A stretch of DNA of 64,000 nt from positions 1 through 64,000 of the forward strand of contig JANNSJ010000024.1 in assembly GCA_031402435.1 (NCBI GenBank), written 5' to 3'. How positions within the stretch are numbered: the stretch's first letter is position 1; each line of letters begins with the position of its first letter. A program made the translations under genes and the position numbers. Shown here piece after piece: positions 51,651-60,966 of the stretch. A model generated the notes under the pieces. That model was not told the origin of the DNA, ran no database searches, and worked only from the letters and a program-made list of their open reading frames with translations. Origin of the DNA: UBA11986 sp031402435 (GTDB lineage Bacteria; Bacteroidota; Ignavibacteria; UBA10030; UBA6906).

Positions 51651-53048
51651 TCAGAGAATGTATCTGCTCAAATCCTTGTTCTTCACAATCCCCGAAAGTT
51701 TTGTGTTCACCATGGCAGCATCAATGACGATGGTTCCTTTTTTTACCACATCAGGAGTGTCGAAGAGTACGTCTTCGAGAAGCGTTGTAAGGATTGTGTG
51801 AAGCCGGCGGGCTCCGATGTTTTCAACGTTGTCGTTCACCTCACTTGCGATCCGCGCAATTTCCCGAATCCCGTCCGTCCGGAATTCAACTATAACACCT
51901 TCTGTTTCAAGAAGGGCAGAGTACTGCTTGATAAGCGCATTCTGCGGGATGGTCAGGATCTTCACGAAATCCTCTTCTGTCAAACTATTCAGCTCGACAC
52001 GAATCGGGAACCGGCCCTGAAGTTCGGGAATCAAATCCGAAGGTTTGGCCATGTGGAATGCGCCCGAGGCAATGAAGAGGATATGGTCCGTCTTCACCAT
52101 GCCGAACTTCGTATTCACATTTGAGCCCTCGACGATGGGGAGGAGATCACGTTGGACGCCTTCACGGGAAACATCCGGCCCGGATGATTGGCTCTTGGCG
52201 CCGGCAATCTTATCAATCTCATCGATAAATACGATACCGGAGTTCTCCATCCGTTGTATTGCTTCTTTGATTGCCGCGTCATGATCGATAAGCTTCTGGG
52301 CTTCCTCATTCGTGAGGATAACCCGGGCCTCGGCGATTGTTACCTTGCGCCTCTTGGTTTTCTGCGGCATAAGGTTGCCGAACATATCCTGCAGATTTAT
52401 TCCCATGTCCTCCAGGTTCATCGGTCCGATCACCTGCATCTGCGGCATACTGCTGCCGGCAGAGACATCGAGTTCAATCACCTTGTCTTCAAGCGATCCG
52501 GCCCGTAACTTCTTCCGGAATTTCTCTCGCGTGGATTGATTGGCTTCTTCCTCCACTGCCGGGGATTCGGTTTCAACGGTTGGTGCATGTTGACGTTTGC
52601 GCGGTGGGAGTAAGATGTCGAGAATCCGTTCTTCGCTCAACTCTTTGGCCTTTTCGTTCACTTCCGCCCGTCGCTCGGCTTTCACCATGGTGACGGAAAA
52701 CTCCGTCAAGTCACGTATAATGGACTCAACGTCGCGGCCGACATAACCGACCTCGGTAAACTTGGATGCTTCGACCTTGATGAACGGGGCGTTCGAGAGT
52801 TTTGCCAATCGACGGGCAATTTCTGTTTTGCCCACGCCGGTGGGTCCGATCATGATGATGTTGTTCGGCATGATTTCTTCGCGCAAGCCGGAAGGCACCT
52901 GGAGTCGTCTCCACCGGTTGCGCAACGCAATTGCCACAGACTTCTTTGCTGCATGCTGACCGATGATGTACTTGTCCAGTTCAAGGACAATCGCTCTCGG
53001 CGTCAACTCACGGATATTGGATTCTGTCTTGGGATTCGTTGTCATCAT
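51651..53048 (-). CDS. hslU: HslU ATPase subunit of the HslVU protease
   Basis: About 465 residues from the tandem ATG at 53048/53045, chosen since hslV ends at 53054 and the family starts TNPKTESNIRELTPRAIVLEL. AAA+ motifs: Walker A GPTGVGKTEIARRL, Walker B IVFIDEIDKIA, pore loop GYVGRD, sensor region ending LSRYIL, the conserved C terminus that docks into HslV. The I domain (about 110-245) is present. Forms a hexamer that unfolds substrates for HslV. Directly downstream of hslV. Confidence 0.97.
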   Translation of the reverse strand: MMTTNPKTESNIRELTPRAIVLELDKYIIGQHAAKKSVAIALRNRWRRLQVPSGLREEIMPNNIIMIGPTGVGKTEIARRLAKLSNAPFIKVEASKFTEVGYVGRDVESIIRDLTEFSVTMVKAERRAEVNEKAKELSEERILDILLPPRKRQHAPTVETESPAVEEEANQSTREKFRKKLRAGSLEDKVIELDVSAGSSMPQMQVIGPMNLEDMGINLQDMFGNLMPQKTKRRKVTIAEARVILTNEEAQKLIDHDAAIKEAIQRMENSGIVFIDEIDKIAGAKSQSSGPDVSREGVQRDLLPIVEGSNVNTKFGMVKTDHILFIASGAFHMAKPSDLIPELQGRFPIRVELNSLTEEDFVKILTIPQNALIKQYSALLETEGVIVEFRTDGIREIARIASEVNDNVENIGARRLHTILTTLLEDVLFDTPDVVKKGTIVIDAAMVNTKLSGIVKNKDLSRYIL

Positions 53049-53053
53049 CAACT

Positions 53054-53590
53054 CTACAATTCCTCGATCGTCAAATTCGAATTTGTGTAAATGCAAATAT
53101 CTGCTGCCGTCCTGAGCGACTCCTCAACAATCTCGCGTGCTGAAAGAGAAGAGTGCTTGATAAGCATCCGTGCAGCTGCCAGAGCGTAGCTTCCTCCTGA
53201 ACCGATGGCAAGGATGCCATCGTCCGGCTCGATGATTTCACCCGTGCCGGAAATGACCAGGGATTTTTCCTTGTTGATGACAGCGAGTAGTGCTTCAAGC
53301 TGTCGAAGGTATTTGTCTGTTCGCCACTCTTTCGCGAGTTCCACCGCTGCGCGTTCAAGGTTGCCGTGGTATTTCTCCAGGTTGTCCTCGAACTTGCCGA
53401 AGAGGTTGAACGCGTCTGCTGCGGCGCCTGCAAAGCCGGCGAGAACCAGACCATTGTGCAACTTGCGCACTTTCTTTGCGTTGTGTTTCATCACCGTTTG
53501 TCCGACGGTCACCTGACCGTCCGAGCCGATGACGGTGTGTCCGCGATAGGTAAGGCCGATGACGGTCGTCGCTCTGATGAGTTCAAGCAT
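53054..53590 (-). CDS. hslV: HslV peptidase subunit of the HslVU protease
   Basis: 178 residues. The sequence MLELIRATTVIGLTYRG carries the Thr-Thr at positions 8-9; maturation should expose T8 as the catalytic N-terminal threonine. So it has a 7-residue propeptide instead of the single Met of E. coli. GSDGQVTVGQTVMKHNAKKVRKL (split: GSDGQVTVGQTVMKHNA) and GSGGSYALAAARML are diagnostic. Cytoplasmic dodecamer. Last residues IEEL just before hslU. Confidence 0.97.
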   Translation of the reverse strand: MLELIRATTVIGLTYRGHTVIGSDGQVTVGQTVMKHNAKKVRKLHNGLVLAGFAGAAADAFNLFGKFEDNLEKYHGNLERAAVELAKEWRTDKYLRQLEALLAVINKEKSLVISGTGEIIEPDDGILAIGSGGSYALAAARMLIKHSSLSAREIVEESLRTAADICIYTNSNLTIEEL

Positions 53591-53608
53591 GGGGGGATTG
53601 CTGTTTGA

Positions 53609-55063
53609 TTATTTGAGTTCGCGACGCAGGCGGGCCACGGGGATCAGCATCGCCTCACGGTACTTGGCCACGGTGCGTCGAGCGATGTTGAGGCCGTCGG
53701 CATTGAGGATTTTCGTGAGCTTCTCATCACTCCACGGTTTCAAAGGATTTTCGCTGTCAATAAGGTCCTTGAGCTTCCTCTTGACTTCCTTGTTTGAAAT
53801 CTCTTCACCATCCGAAGTGGTGATGGAATCGCTGAAGAAATGCCGAAGCGAGAATACACCGTAGTCCGTCTGGACAAATTTGCTGTTGACCACACGGCTG
53901 ATTGTGGAGATATCCATCATGATGACTTCTGAAATATCCTTATAGATCATCGGTTTGAGGCCTTCACCGGCTTCAAAGAATGGCCGTTGCCGTTCCACGA
54001 TTGACCGCATGACTTTCATCATCGTCTCACGCCGCTGATGAATGGAACTGATGAACCACTTGGCTGCTTCGAACCGCTGACGGATGAAGTCCTTTGCTTC
54101 GTTCGAAACGCCATTCTTGTTCCGTTTGGACATCAACTCCTTGTATGCCTTATTGATGCGAAGCGGAGGGATGTTCCGGTCGTTCAGCGAAATGATGAAA
54201 TCATCATCGGATTGTGTGACGATAAAATCGGGTACGACGTAATTTTCCTGGGCAGTGAAGTCGCCTTCGCCCGGTTTCGGATTCAAGTGCTGGATCAGCC
54301 AGATAACTTTTTTGAGTTCATCCAGCGAGATGTTCATCTTCCTGGCAATGTCTTCGAAGTGACGCATGGCGAAATCATCGTACATCTCCTTCATGACGCG
54401 GAGTGCCAACGCCCTGAGTACCGGTTCAGCCTCCATTGTTTCAAGTTGTACGATCAAACACTCCTGAAGACTTCGTGACGCTATGCCAACGGGATCAAGC
54501 CTCTGGATTCGTTTCAAGACCTGTTCTGCCTTTTCGAGACCAATGTTCAGGGAGTGTGTGAGATTCATGTCCTGAACGATGGTGGCAAGCTCACGGTGGA
54601 GATAGCCGTCTTCATCAATGTTACCGATGATTTCCTCTCCCAGCAGAAGTTCTTCCTCGTCAAGTTCGAGCAGTGTGAACTGTTCGAGGAGGCGATGGTA
54701 GAGGGGGACTGATTCAGATTGGGGAAAATCTTCCTTCTCTTCCTCATCCCGCACTTCGCGAGCCTTGTAACCGAAGTTCTCTTCGTTGATGTAATCCTCG
54801 ATGGAGTACTTGTCTTCTTCCGGCTCTTTGACCTCCTCAACCTTTTCTTCAGCGGCACCGTCGGCGGATTCGTCCTTCGTCGGCTCCTCTTGCGCAACCT
54901 CAACTTCTTCTTCAAACCCTTCTTCAAGAAGAGGATTCATTTCAAGTTCAGCCTTGATCTTCTGTTCGAGTGCAAGCGTAGGGAGCTGCAGCATCTTCAG
55001 GTACTGAACCTGTTGAGGCGACAGCTTCATCATCATTTTTTGTTGCAGCGAGATATTCAGCAT
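53609..55063 (-). CDS. rpoN: RNA polymerase sigma-54 factor
   Basis: 484 residues. Region I (MLNISLQQKMMMKLSPQQVQYLKMLQLP) followed by a long acidic region II (about 45-120, Glu-rich), the core-binding domain, and the C-terminal HTH plus RpoN box (ARRTVAKYREAM). All parts needed to bind -24/-12 promoters are present. The activator gene (13241-14974) and a -24/-12 promoter (13067-13084) are in the same window. Confidence 0.97.
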   Translation of the reverse strand: MLNISLQQKMMMKLSPQQVQYLKMLQLPTLALEQKIKAELEMNPLLEEGFEEEVEVAQEEPTKDESADGAAEEKVEEVKEPEEDKYSIEDYINEENFGYKAREVRDEEEKEDFPQSESVPLYHRLLEQFTLLELDEEELLLGEEIIGNIDEDGYLHRELATIVQDMNLTHSLNIGLEKAEQVLKRIQRLDPVGIASRSLQECLIVQLETMEAEPVLRALALRVMKEMYDDFAMRHFEDIARKMNISLDELKKVIWLIQHLNPKPGEGDFTAQENYVVPDFIVTQSDDDFIISLNDRNIPPLRINKAYKELMSKRNKNGVSNEAKDFIRQRFEAAKWFISSIHQRRETMMKVMRSIVERQRPFFEAGEGLKPMIYKDISEVIMMDISTISRVVNSKFVQTDYGVFSLRHFFSDSITTSDGEEISNKEVKRKLKDLIDSENPLKPWSDEKLTKILNADGLNIARRTVAKYREAMLIPVARLRRELK

Positions 55064-55104
55064 ACGCTACGGTACTTCACACCTATCAAAATGGGCGACG
55101 CGTT

Positions 55105-55665
55105 CTATACAAGAGTTCGACAATGATTAAGAAATTTCTGGTACCATGATTCTCCGTACTTCCGGGTGAGTGGCTCTTTTAGCAAGTCGTACAGTTTCAC
55201 TTGCAACCGCTCCCCATGTTCCCGGCCCGGCTGACATTCATCAATCTGTTCGTATGTAAGGGAGTCCTTCCCGAACGTCTTGACCCGGATAGGGAAGAGG
55301 TGGCATGAAAGCGGTTTTCGCCAATCGGTCCTGCCTTCCTCAAAAACCCGCTCAAGGCTGCACTTTGCAACATCACCATCGTAGTAGACGAACACGCAAT
55401 CACGATTGTCAATGCACGTTGTTGCGTACGCGCCCTCAACGCCTTCAAACATCCCATGCGCTTCGATGGCATCGATACTGCGTTGCGTGAGATAGAGTTT
55501 GGCGATGGGGTAGGCCTTCTGAATTTCGAGGGCCTCATCATCTTCCAGAGGTGCACCCCTGCCTCCCGGCATGGTACAACATGCACCCTTGCACTTCTTC
55601 AGATCACAGCAGAATGACGCCGTCCCGACATGGTCATCAACTACCGCTTCACCAATGATGAACAT
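55105..55665 (-). CDS. DUF3109 family Cys-rich protein
   Basis: 186 residues. Cysteines in FCCDLKKCKGACCTMPGGRG (5 in 15 residues) plus TCIDNRDCVF, KCSLERVF, SCHLFP and ECQPG match DUF3109, a relative of the YkgJ Fe-S/zinc proteins. Function unknown. 42 bases upstream of rpoN, same strand. Confidence 0.93.
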   Translation of the reverse strand: MFIIGEAVVDDHVGTASFCCDLKKCKGACCTMPGGRGAPLEDDEALEIQKAYPIAKLYLTQRSIDAIEAHGMFEGVEGAYATTCIDNRDCVFVYYDGDVAKCSLERVFEEGRTDWRKPLSCHLFPIRVKTFGKDSLTYEQIDECQPGREHGERLQVKLYDLLKEPLTRKYGESWYQKFLNHCRTLV

Positions 55666-55783
55666 GTCAGCCCCCTTGCATCACGATGAACTGCATGTAT
55701 AAAGTACTGTTTTTTCCAAAAAGTGCAATGCAAATCTTCGGCCAACGTGATTTCATGCTCGCTATTCCTTGACTTTCTTGTGT

Positions 55784-56908
55784 TCAGGTCTTGACGAACA
55801 TTTTGCCCCGAAGCTGTTTCACGACGCCTTTGAACTCCATGCCGAGGAGATGGACAAGTGCGTCAGATGTTGTAAGCCCTGACCGTTTAGCTATCGCGTC
55901 AATGTGCGACGGTTCTTCGGTGAGGACTTCGTACATTTGCTGTTCGAAGAGCGTGAGTGCCGGTTGCGCTTTCCTTGGGGATTCAGTTTTTGCATGCAGG
56001 AGGCGTTTGAGTTGAGGTTGAAGCTCTGTGATGATATCATCAATTGACTCGACAAGTGCCGCTTTTCCTTCTTTGATCAGAAGATTCGTACCGCTTTTAC
56101 GCTTCTCACTTAACGCTGAAGGGATGGCAAAGACAGACTTGTTCTGGTCCAACGCCAGGCTTGCGGTGATCATTGCTCCACCCTCGATGCCGGTTTCAAC
56201 GACGATCGTGCCGAGACTGATGCCACTGATGATACGGTTGCGACGCGGGAAATTTCCAGCGTCAGGTTTTGCGCCCATAAGGAACTCGGAGACGACTGCG
56301 CCATGTTCGGCAATGCTCTCGAAGAGCTGCTTGTTTTCCGGAGGATAGATAACGTCGATGCCCGAACCTATGACCGCTATGGCTCTTCCACCCGCCTTGA
56401 GTGTCGCCGTGTGAGAAACCGTGTCTATTCCACGCGCCAATCCGCTCACGATCGGTATTCCGAGTTTCGATAACTCGGTAGAGAAACGTTGGGCCATCTG
56501 AATACCATACGTCGAGGGATCGCGTGTCCCGACGATGGCGACAGAGTAGTTGTCCTCTTCTGCAAACTCTCCCCGAATAAACAGGAAGGGAGGGGGATCG
56601 TAGATTTTCTTTAGGTTGGAAGGATACTCCTTGTCCCAGAAGGTAATGACACGGCCGTTCACCTTGTTGAGTTTGGAGAGCTGCTGATCCACCATCTTCT
56701 TGTTCAGGGCAGGCCCTGAATCTCGGAAGAACTTGACGATGCCAAGAGCGACCTTTTTCTCGATGCCCTCAACAGCACAAAGGTCTTTGGCGGAAGCTTT
56801 GGCTACTGCACGGGAATCTTTGAAGTGACTGATGAGCCCCCGCAGGCGACCGGAGCCGATGCCGGGAATTTCTGAGAGAATAAGAAGGTCATGAATGTTG
56901 ATTGTCAT
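55784..56908 (-). CDS. dprA: DNA processing protein DprA
   Basis: 374 residues. N-terminal HhH/SAM-like domain (1-70, LSEIPGIGSGRLRGLI), Rossmann DprA core (about 80-290, VAIVGTRDPSTYGIQMA, SGLARGIDTVSHTATL, GSGIDVIYPPEN, GGAMITASLALDQNKSVFAIP), and a C-terminal winged-helix (about 315-370). DprA loads RecA on incoming single-stranded DNA in natural transformation. No other competence gene is nearby. Confidence 0.97.
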   Translation of the reverse strand: MTINIHDLLILSEIPGIGSGRLRGLISHFKDSRAVAKASAKDLCAVEGIEKKVALGIVKFFRDSGPALNKKMVDQQLSKLNKVNGRVITFWDKEYPSNLKKIYDPPPFLFIRGEFAEEDNYSVAIVGTRDPSTYGIQMAQRFSTELSKLGIPIVSGLARGIDTVSHTATLKAGGRAIAVIGSGIDVIYPPENKQLFESIAEHGAVVSEFLMGAKPDAGNFPRRNRIISGISLGTIVVETGIEGGAMITASLALDQNKSVFAIPSALSEKRKSGTNLLIKEGKAALVESIDDIITELQPQLKRLLHAKTESPRKAQPALTLFEQQMYEVLTEEPSHIDAIAKRSGLTTSDALVHLLGMEFKGVVKQLRGKMFVKT

Positions 56909-57060
56909 GAGGAACCCGAAAACTCAAAAACCAAAAGTCAAACAAAATTCAAATCTCAAAAATACAAATAACAAACAAATCCTAATTCATAAATCTCAAA
57001 TCATCAATCAGCAATTCCAAACCCCAATCACAAATCATCAATCCTCAATCAACAATGCTT
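56909..57060. repeat. Low-complexity A/T/C-rich spacer
   Basis: 152 bases upstream of dprA built of short repeats such as CAAATCTCAAA, AATCATCAATC and CAATCACAAATC, almost without G. The base composition differs sharply from the flanking genes. It sits between dprA and eutN. Confidence 0.7.
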
Positions 57061-57333
57061 TCACCCTGCTACATCCAATCCATCAACCACTGCAACGATC
57101 ACACTATGGACGGGAATCCCCTTGTTTTTGAGTAGCTGCACGGCGGCCTGGCCTTCCTGTACAACAAGCACTGTATCGCCGATCCCGGCATCCACGGTGT
57201 CGATGGCCATCAGGTCACGACCCATGGCGTTAGCTTCCAGATCCACCGGCTGAACGATGAGGATCTTCTTGCCGTTGAGTGTTTCGTTCTTTTGTGTGGC
57301 AACGATTGTGCCTGTGACTTTGCAGAGGAGCAT
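57061..57333 (-). CDS. EutN/CcmL-type bacterial microcompartment vertex protein
   Basis: 90 residues, the exact family size. Starts MLLCKVTGTIVATQKNETLNGKKILIVQPVD and has the pentamer motif AIDTVDAGIGDTVLVVQEG; ends SVIVAVVDGLDVAG. Such proteins form pentamers that cap shell vertices. No shell hexamer (BMC-domain) or cargo enzyme gene is in the window. The start overlaps the previous methyltransferase stop by one base (57333), so they are cotranscribed. Confidence 0.95.
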   Translation of the reverse strand: MLLCKVTGTIVATQKNETLNGKKILIVQPVDLEANAMGRDLMAIDTVDAGIGDTVLVVQEGQAAVQLLKNKGIPVHSVIVAVVDGLDVAG

Positions 57334-58046
57334 TATTTATTACCAGTATGTGAATTATTTTTCGTGAAGAATGCAAGCATTGTGCTTCTGAATTGATACA
57401 GGAGTTTATTGTTCGTGACAAGATACCATGAGCCGAATACAAGTGTCAATAGTGCATTCGACATAGGTACTTGTTCCAGGAAATGAAGGCCGCTGAAATG
57501 CAAAGGTCCTAAGCCCTGTCGCATTTGCGTAGGAGTATTGAACCGATGGTATGTCGGGAAAATGTCGTGGCTATTCACTCCGAACAGCTTCTGAATAATC
57601 CATTGCTTTGTCCTGAACGGCAGTATCAGTGGTACCAGAATGAATGGGCTCCATCGGTTGGTCGTCATGATTGCAATCGTACCATTTGGTCTGAGCACAC
57701 GTATGATATCCCAAAGATCGTCCGGCACATGCTCGATGTGCTCCACAGTCATTCTCATTGTCACGATATCAAATGTTTCATCCTTGAATGGCAGCCTCCG
57801 AGCGTCTGCCTGTATGAATGGGGCCTGAACCAAGTCTGGATGCCGGAGTACGTCCAGCCCTATGGCGACGCTTGCAAACGATCCAAGGGTCTCGACGATG
57901 CCGTTATCGCCGCACCCAATGTCGAGCCAGGCTTTCTCAGGAGATAGAAGAAGCACAAGGTGTTCATTGTAAATCTCCCAGCGATGACGATAATCTGGAG
58001 CCCACCGCCGGAACACACGTTCATGCCATTCCTGCATTTCAGTCAT
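57333..58046 (-). CDS. Class I SAM-dependent methyltransferase, membrane-associated?
   Basis: 237 residues. Motif I WLDIGCGDNGIVETLGS (about 40-56), AIGLDVLRHPDL, then FDIVTMRMTVEHIEHVPDD and VLRPNGTIAIMTTN. Two hydrophobic stretches (FILVPLILPF, NALLTLVFGSWYLV) hint at membrane contact. The family resembles methyltransferases of lipid or glycan pathways. Overlaps eutN by one base. Confidence 0.88.
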   Translation of the reverse strand: MTEMQEWHERVFRRWAPDYRHRWEIYNEHLVLLLSPEKAWLDIGCGDNGIVETLGSFASVAIGLDVLRHPDLVQAPFIQADARRLPFKDETFDIVTMRMTVEHIEHVPDDLWDIIRVLRPNGTIAIMTTNRWSPFILVPLILPFRTKQWIIQKLFGVNSHDIFPTYHRFNTPTQMRQGLGPLHFSGLHFLEQVPMSNALLTLVFGSWYLVTNNKLLYQFRSTMLAFFTKNNSHTGNK

Positions 58047-58073
58047 TCCGGGAAACTATTGGGATAGGGAACA

Positions 58074-58715
58074 TTATGCACCCGGCAAAGTGCGCAATCG
58101 CTCGGTCAAATGCACTCGGTCCGCCAGAGCGCGCAAGAAAGGCCCTTGCGCGATAAATTCAACAACGGACACCGATCCTACAGGACACGCAAGACGATAG
58201 CGGAACCGTCCAACGTCGATGCCGAGGAGTCCACAAATCATGATACGTATTGTTGCTTTGTGGGAAACAATCAGCACATTGCCATCGCTGAACTTCTCCT
58301 TGATCTCCTCTATGACGCTGAGGCTCCGACGGGCAATCCCGATAGCCATTTCGCCGCCGGTAGGCGCATGCCACGCCGGGTCGGCAGTCCAACGGATGTA
58401 ATCATCGTGATAGTCGCGGTCAATGGTTGCAACCGATTGTCCTTCCCATTTGCCGTAGCCGATTTCTTTTAGATCATCTCTTAGTTCCATCTTCGCACCA
58501 AGCGCGTCACACAACGGCGTTGCAGTCATAACTGCACGACGGAGAGGACTCGCGTACACTGCCTGCCATTGTGTGGACTTGTAGGCTGTGGCAAACGCTT
58601 CGGCCATTTCAATTCCATCCGATGTCAATTCCGGATTGAGGCCGGAGCCGCAGAAGACATTGTCCCTGCTCATCGGAGTTTGTCCGTGGCGGAGGAAGTA
58701 GAGGGTGAGGGGCAT
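58074..58715 (-). CDS. Histidine phosphatase (phosphoglycerate-mutase-like)
   Basis: 213 residues. RHG motif FLRHGQTPMSRDN with catalytic His near residue 10. Second catalytic residues in YASPLRRAVMTATPL, acid residue in EIGYGKWEGQS, second His in NVLIVSHKATIRIMICGLLG (SHK). The E-x-x-YGxWEG pattern is that of the CobC/GpmB-like acid phosphatases rather than glycolytic mutase. Substrate not known. Confidence 0.92.
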   Translation of the reverse strand: MPLTLYFLRHGQTPMSRDNVFCGSGLNPELTSDGIEMAEAFATAYKSTQWQAVYASPLRRAVMTATPLCDALGAKMELRDDLKEIGYGKWEGQSVATIDRDYHDDYIRWTADPAWHAPTGGEMAIGIARRSLSVIEEIKEKFSDGNVLIVSHKATIRIMICGLLGIDVGRFRYRLACPVGSVSVVEFIAQGPFLRALADRVHLTERLRTLPGA

Positions 58716-58782
58716 TGTGGGTGCTTATTGGATTTGCGGATGAATGTTGGTTTGTTGTTCCGTGAATCTGGCGATTTTTGTC

Positions 58783-59133
58783 TCAGAATAACTTCCTTGC
58801 TTGAATGATAGTAAGAACTTCCAGTCCCAGGACACCCAACAATAATACAGAGACAATTAACGAAACAATTGATGATGCTCCTGCCACGGATGCTGTGGCA
58901 ATGAAATCCCAAGTTAAGAGTATTGCTGCTAACGAGAGAATCAGTGCGACAAGATTTATCCATTTCTTCTTCATCAATAATCCAATTGCTATGCTACTGG
59001 ATGCTATTCCGATCGCTAGGGAAAAGAAGCCAGGTTCAAACCAAGACCTTGGATTAGTGGGGAAGATCAGAACACCAATAGTAAGGAAAATCAACCCCAG
59101 GCTTCCATGAAGGATCTTCAACGTTAACATCAT
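58783..59133 (-). CDS. Small four-helix membrane protein
   Basis: 116 residues with four hydrophobic segments: LGLIFLTIGVLIF, FFSLAIGIASSSIAIGLLM, NLVALILSLAAILLTWDF, SIVSLIVSVLLLGVLGLEVL. No charged motif or family recognised. The start is one of two adjacent ATG codons (59133/59130). Stands alone between the phosphatase and phosphohexomutase genes. Confidence 0.65.
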   Translation of the reverse strand: MMLTLKILHGSLGLIFLTIGVLIFPTNPRSWFEPGFFSLAIGIASSSIAIGLLMKKKWINLVALILSLAAILLTWDFIATASVAGASSIVSLIVSVLLLGVLGLEVLTIIQARKLF

Positions 59134-59193
59134 TGTGTAAATCCTCTAGCTCTTAATCTAACGGGCTACGGCGAGCCACAAGAATAGTAGGCT

Positions 59194-60579
59194 TCAGAAT
59201 GACGTAATCTCCTTCTTAAACCTCTCAACAACCTCCACCGCTTGGTCCATCGTCTTCGCCTCAGCAATCACTCTCACAATCGGCTCGGTGTTGGATTTGC
59301 GAAGGTGGACCCAATGATCGTCGTAGTCGATCTTCAGTCCGTCATCCGTGTTGATGCGGCCTGCGCCGTTTTGAGATGATTCGATTCTCTTCAGCACGGC
59401 ATCGGGAGAAGTCTTGCCCAGTTCGATCTTTCCCTTGGCAATAGAATATTGTGGCAGACTTGCTTTCAGTTCGGAAAGTGTGCCACCAAACTGAGCAAGC
59501 TCTTGCAGGATCAGTCCAATACCAACAATCGCGTCGCGCCCGAGGTGAACGGCAGGAAGGATAACGCCGCCGCTTCCTTCTCCGCCAATCACAGCGCCGA
59601 GTTGCTTCATCTTCTTCGCAACGTTGATCTCTCCAACCGGAGTGCGGAAACACTTTGCACCGTACATTGCGGCGATGTCTTCTACTGCACGCGTAGTTGA
59701 GAGGTTGACAACCACAGACTGAGTGTGCGTGTGGCCGAGCTTCTTTTCTTTTTCCAACACAAACTTCACCGCGGTTGCAATGGTGTACTCCTCGCTGTAC
59801 GGCTCACCCTTTTCGGTGATGAGGACGAGACGGTCAACATCCGGGTCAACGGCAATGCCGATGTCGGCTTTCTCTGTTTTTACTCTTGCCGCAAGGTCGG
59901 TGAGGTTTTCAGGAATGGGTTCGGGCGTATGTGCAAACACGCCGCTCACTTCGCAGTTCATTTCAATTACGTCACACCCCATCTCGCGAAGCAACGTCGG
60001 GACAATCACTCCGCCCGCAGAATTCACACAATCCAGCACGACCTTGAATTTTCGCTTCTTGATTACGGAGAGATCAATGTACTTCAGTGACAGCACCGAG
60101 TCGATGTGTTTGCGAATCCAGAATTCCTCCGGTGAGTGTTTGCCAATGTGTTGCCACGAAGCGTACTTCGCTTCCCCCGCATCGGCAATGGGCCAGAGTT
60201 CCTTGTTTTCGTCCGCATCGAGGAACATCCCCGTGTCGGCGAAGAACTTCAGTCCATTCCACTGCATCGGGTTGTGGCTGGCCGTAACCGAGATGCCGCC
60301 GACTGCATCACTATGTTCGACTGCGAGAGCGACGGTAGGTGTTGGACAAATGCCGATCGCCCGAACGTTTACGCCCGTTGAGAGAAGCGTTGACGAGATG
60401 ATGTTCGCCAGTATCTTTCCTGTTATTCTCCCATCCCGACCGAGGACAACGGTAGGATTGCCGGGATGCTTCCGCTTGCAGTACTCTCCGAACGCTGCTG
60501 CATACTTCACTGCAACATCAGGTATGAGGCTTTCACCCACAATACCTCGAATGCCTGAGATGCTGACCATTAATGACAT
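59194..60579 (-). CDS. glmM: Phosphoglucosamine mutase / alpha-D-phosphohexomutase
   Basis: 461 residues from the ATG at 60579; the open frame to 60732 contains only repeat DNA. N-terminal SISGIRGIVGESLIPDVAVKYAAAFG, active serine in TASHNPMQWNGLK, metal site DPDVDRLVLI, sugar-binding GEGSGGVILPAVHLGRD, and phosphate loop RKSNTEPIVRV. All four catalytic loops are intact. The (I/V)SGIRGI start and GEGSGGV loop fit archaeal/Bacteroidetes GlmM-like enzymes that make glucosamine-1-phosphate for cell-wall precursors; mannose or glucose specificity cannot be excluded. Confidence 0.88.
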   Translation of the reverse strand: MSLMVSISGIRGIVGESLIPDVAVKYAAAFGEYCKRKHPGNPTVVLGRDGRITGKILANIISSTLLSTGVNVRAIGICPTPTVALAVEHSDAVGGISVTASHNPMQWNGLKFFADTGMFLDADENKELWPIADAGEAKYASWQHIGKHSPEEFWIRKHIDSVLSLKYIDLSVIKKRKFKVVLDCVNSAGGVIVPTLLREMGCDVIEMNCEVSGVFAHTPEPIPENLTDLAARVKTEKADIGIAVDPDVDRLVLITEKGEPYSEEYTIATAVKFVLEKEKKLGHTHTQSVVVNLSTTRAVEDIAAMYGAKCFRTPVGEINVAKKMKQLGAVIGGEGSGGVILPAVHLGRDAIVGIGLILQELAQFGGTLSELKASLPQYSIAKGKIELGKTSPDAVLKRIESSQNGAGRINTDDGLKIDYDDHWVHLRKSNTEPIVRVIAEAKTMDQAVEVVERFKKEITSF

Positions 60580-60665
60580 AGAACTTGATGAGTGGTGTGA
60601 GCGGTAGAGTGTTAATAGTTTCATCAGAAATGTAGCGAAGCCACTAAAGAGAAGCAAGAATAGCT

Positions 60666-60826
60666 CACGCAAAGGCGAAAAGGTCGCAAGGAAAATAGAA
60701 AATGTGGCCTGAATGTGTTTGGGGTAATTCATAAGGCCGAAGGCTCTTCCATCATCTCTGTTTCACAACGACTTTGGGGTTTTGCGTCTTTGCCTGCCCG
60801 ACATTCTTGAACTCCCTTGGGCAGGC
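60666..60826. repeat. Intergenic repeat cluster (CGCAAAG and GCCTGCCC types)
   Basis: ACGCAAAGGCGAAAAGGTCG (60667-60686) is roughly mirrored by CGACTTTGGGGTTTTGCG (60769-60786), the CGCAAAG type of inverted repeat. Directly after it GCCTGCCC (60792-60799) and GGGCAGGC (60819-60826) form a perfect 8-bp stem. It fills the 387-base gap between divergent glmM and AMMECR1 genes; nothing else was seen there apart from the start region of each gene. Confidence 0.65.
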
Positions 60827-60966
60827 GGGCGCGAGACTCAACAGGAGAATTCTCGCAACCTGCCGATCCTGCCAGCAATCATCATTTAGCAATCACAAAT
60901 CCCAAAGCCCCTTTCCTTGAATATCCCTTCTTTTTTGGTTACGTTTTGGTCGTACATCAAGGTGTT

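Noticed and set aside
60580..60732. N-terminal extension of the phosphohexomutase
   Set aside because: Encoded by repeat-type DNA; the family starts at MSLMVSISGIRG.
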